The notes beneath the pieces were generated by a model. The model worked only from the letters and a program-made list of their open reading frames with translations, made no database searches and was not told where the DNA came from. Below, in pieces: positions 63,299 to 64,000 of a DNA stretch of 64,000 nucleotides. Position 1 is the first letter of the stretch. The number at the start of each line of letters is the position of its first letter. Where the stretch lies: the NCBI GenBank assembly GCA_037724045.1, contig JBBJOW010000006.1:32305-96304 (forward strand), in the 5' to 3' direction. Both the position numbers and the translations under genes were made by a program. The DNA is from DATLGB01 sp037724045 (GTDB taxonomy: Bacteria; Actinomycetota; Thermoleophilia; Solirubrobacterales; Solirubrobacteraceae).

Positions 63299-63326
63299 GG
63301 CCCGCGCTATCATCGGCGACCCTCAC

Positions 63327-63400
<74 letters not shown>

Positions 63401-64000
63401 CCTAGCAAAAGCCCTGCACAGAGCAACATTATGGAGACACCGAGAGGTGGCTCTTGTCGTGTTCCAGCGCGGTCAGGACAACCACAGATTGCCCAGCGCA
63501 GAGCCAAGTTCAGCGCGCACGCTCACACCCGGTGGTGTCGCAGGCAGTAGTAGAAATGGCTAGGTACAGCGCCAGATACGCCGTTCCGGGCGTAACACAA
63601 AGCCCCAAATGACCCACCACATTCGTACCACCTCACCCGACCTGCTCCCCGTCCGCTCTGCCTTGGACGCATCCCGCGCTGCGCGCGAGCGGTTCTGCAG
63701 CACGAACTCAGCCTCGTCGTCGGAGTCGGCGGCCAGGAACTCGCTCAGGAACCCTTGGGCTGCTGCGTAGTAGTCGGGCCCATGGAACAGGGTGCTGGGA
63801 CGTGGCCCGCCTCGGCACGGTCGAGGCGGGCCATGCCGACCGCCAGCTTCGGGCGGCTGCCTTCGCAGCCACGCCCGGGTCTGCGGCATCGCGCTCGTGC
63901 CCTCACCGTGGGTTGAGCCGTGCGGGTGGATGTCGCGCGCAGCGACCCGCTAGCGGGTCTTGGCTCTGACGGTCTTGGAGCGGGGCCCGAGATTGCCGGT
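63401..64000. other. 600 bases after tRNA-Ile with no convincing gene
   Basis: Less GC-biased than its surroundings at the start and without a clear coding frame. GACCCGCTAGCGGGTC at 63944-63959 is a perfect 16-bp palindrome. It includes a minus-strand TAG that closes a short open frame from the right edge (16 codons, ending GPRSKTVRAKTR), possibly the end of a gene beyond the window. A weak minus-strand ORF is listed separately. Position just after a tRNA fits a degraded integration site, but no direct repeat or integrase is visible. Confidence 0.4.
63560..63889 (-). CDS. Doubtful ORF, 109 aa
   Basis: The frame has a middle part with ordinary protein character (DYYAAAQGFLSEFLAADSDD, EAEFVLQNRSRAARDASKAE) but an Arg/Pro-rich start and a Trp/Arg-rich end (MWWVIWGFVLRPERRIWRCT) that look non-coding. 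No Shine-Dalgarno sequence and no family recognised. It could be a fragment of a decayed gene in the region after the tRNA. Confidence 0.2.
   Translation of the reverse strand: MPQTRAWLRRQPPEAGGRHGPPRPCRGGPRPSTLFHGPDYYAAAQGFLSEFLAADSDDEAEFVLQNRSRAARDASKAERTGSRSGEVVRMWWVIWGFVLRPERRIWRCT

Overview
The window is a GC-rich, gene-dense stretch of a bacterial chromosome that covers the replication origin. It is most likely from an actinobacterium, and probably from a deep-branching lineage such as Thermoleophilia; that placement is an inference. The evidence is the actinobacterial operon fhaA-fhaB-pstP-rodA-pbpA-pknB-ddl, the order dnaA-dnaN-recF-dciA-gyrB-gyrA, the opposing run rpmH-rnpA-yidD-yidC-khpB-rsmG-parA-parB, very high GC at third codon positions, frequent GTG/TTG starts and ATGA/GTGA/TGATG stop-start overlaps.

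Layout. 1-4.5 kb: an ECF sigma factor cut by the window edge with two small overlapping upstream ORFs, pyruvate kinase, a half-length and a full-length deazaflavin nitroreductase-family gene, and an extended SDR. 4.5-10.3 kb: a lipid-modification cluster (alpha/beta hydrolase, cyclopropane synthase, DUF1365, FAD oxidoreductase; divergent from a second cyclopropane-synthase-like methyltransferase and a DUF1295 protein) with a 14-bp palindrome in the divergent promoter. 10.3-16.8 kb: assorted metabolic and envelope genes, including a two-domain peptidoglycan hydrolase and a haloalkane dehalogenase. 16.8-25.9 kb: surface-polysaccharide genes (sugar transferase, frameshifted glycosyltransferase, FlgD-like and LytR_C membrane proteins, a CapD-like sugar dehydratase, DUF354, DedA, UppP). 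25.9-28.5 kb: purM, folE and a secreted nuclease. 28.5-41 kb: a phospho-signalling and cell-wall island with three Ser/Thr kinases, a PP2C phosphatase, two FHA proteins, RodA, a class B PBP and Ddl. 41-46 kb: a CARDB-like secreted protein, DUF4446, pheA, an HNH nuclease and a GGDEF-EAL gene broken by an in-frame amber codon. 46.4-58.8 kb (minus strand): gyrA, gyrB, dciA, recF, dnaN, dnaA. 58.9-63.4 kb (plus strand): rpmH to parB, then tRNA-Ile. The last 600 bases hold no convincing gene.

The most notable points follow. (1) Both gyrase subunits carry an intein with an endonuclease core, each inserted at an active-site motif; the GyrB intein also carries a helix-turn-helix-like segment. (2) Two copies of a 164-168-nt palindromic element lie beside the kinase gene and directly upstream of pstP; their outer stems covary while the inner loops are conserved, and one supplies the Shine-Dalgarno sequence of pstP. 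(3) A compact multi-hairpin element lies between gyrA and the GGDEF gene, with a strong Shine-Dalgarno sequence and a possible 14-residue leader. (4) Short REP-like repeats have been absorbed in frame into ddl (twice), recF and rnpA. (5) Several genes are broken: the glycosyltransferase frameshift, the EAL amber codon, the half nitroreductase and a 4.5-kb gene remnant.
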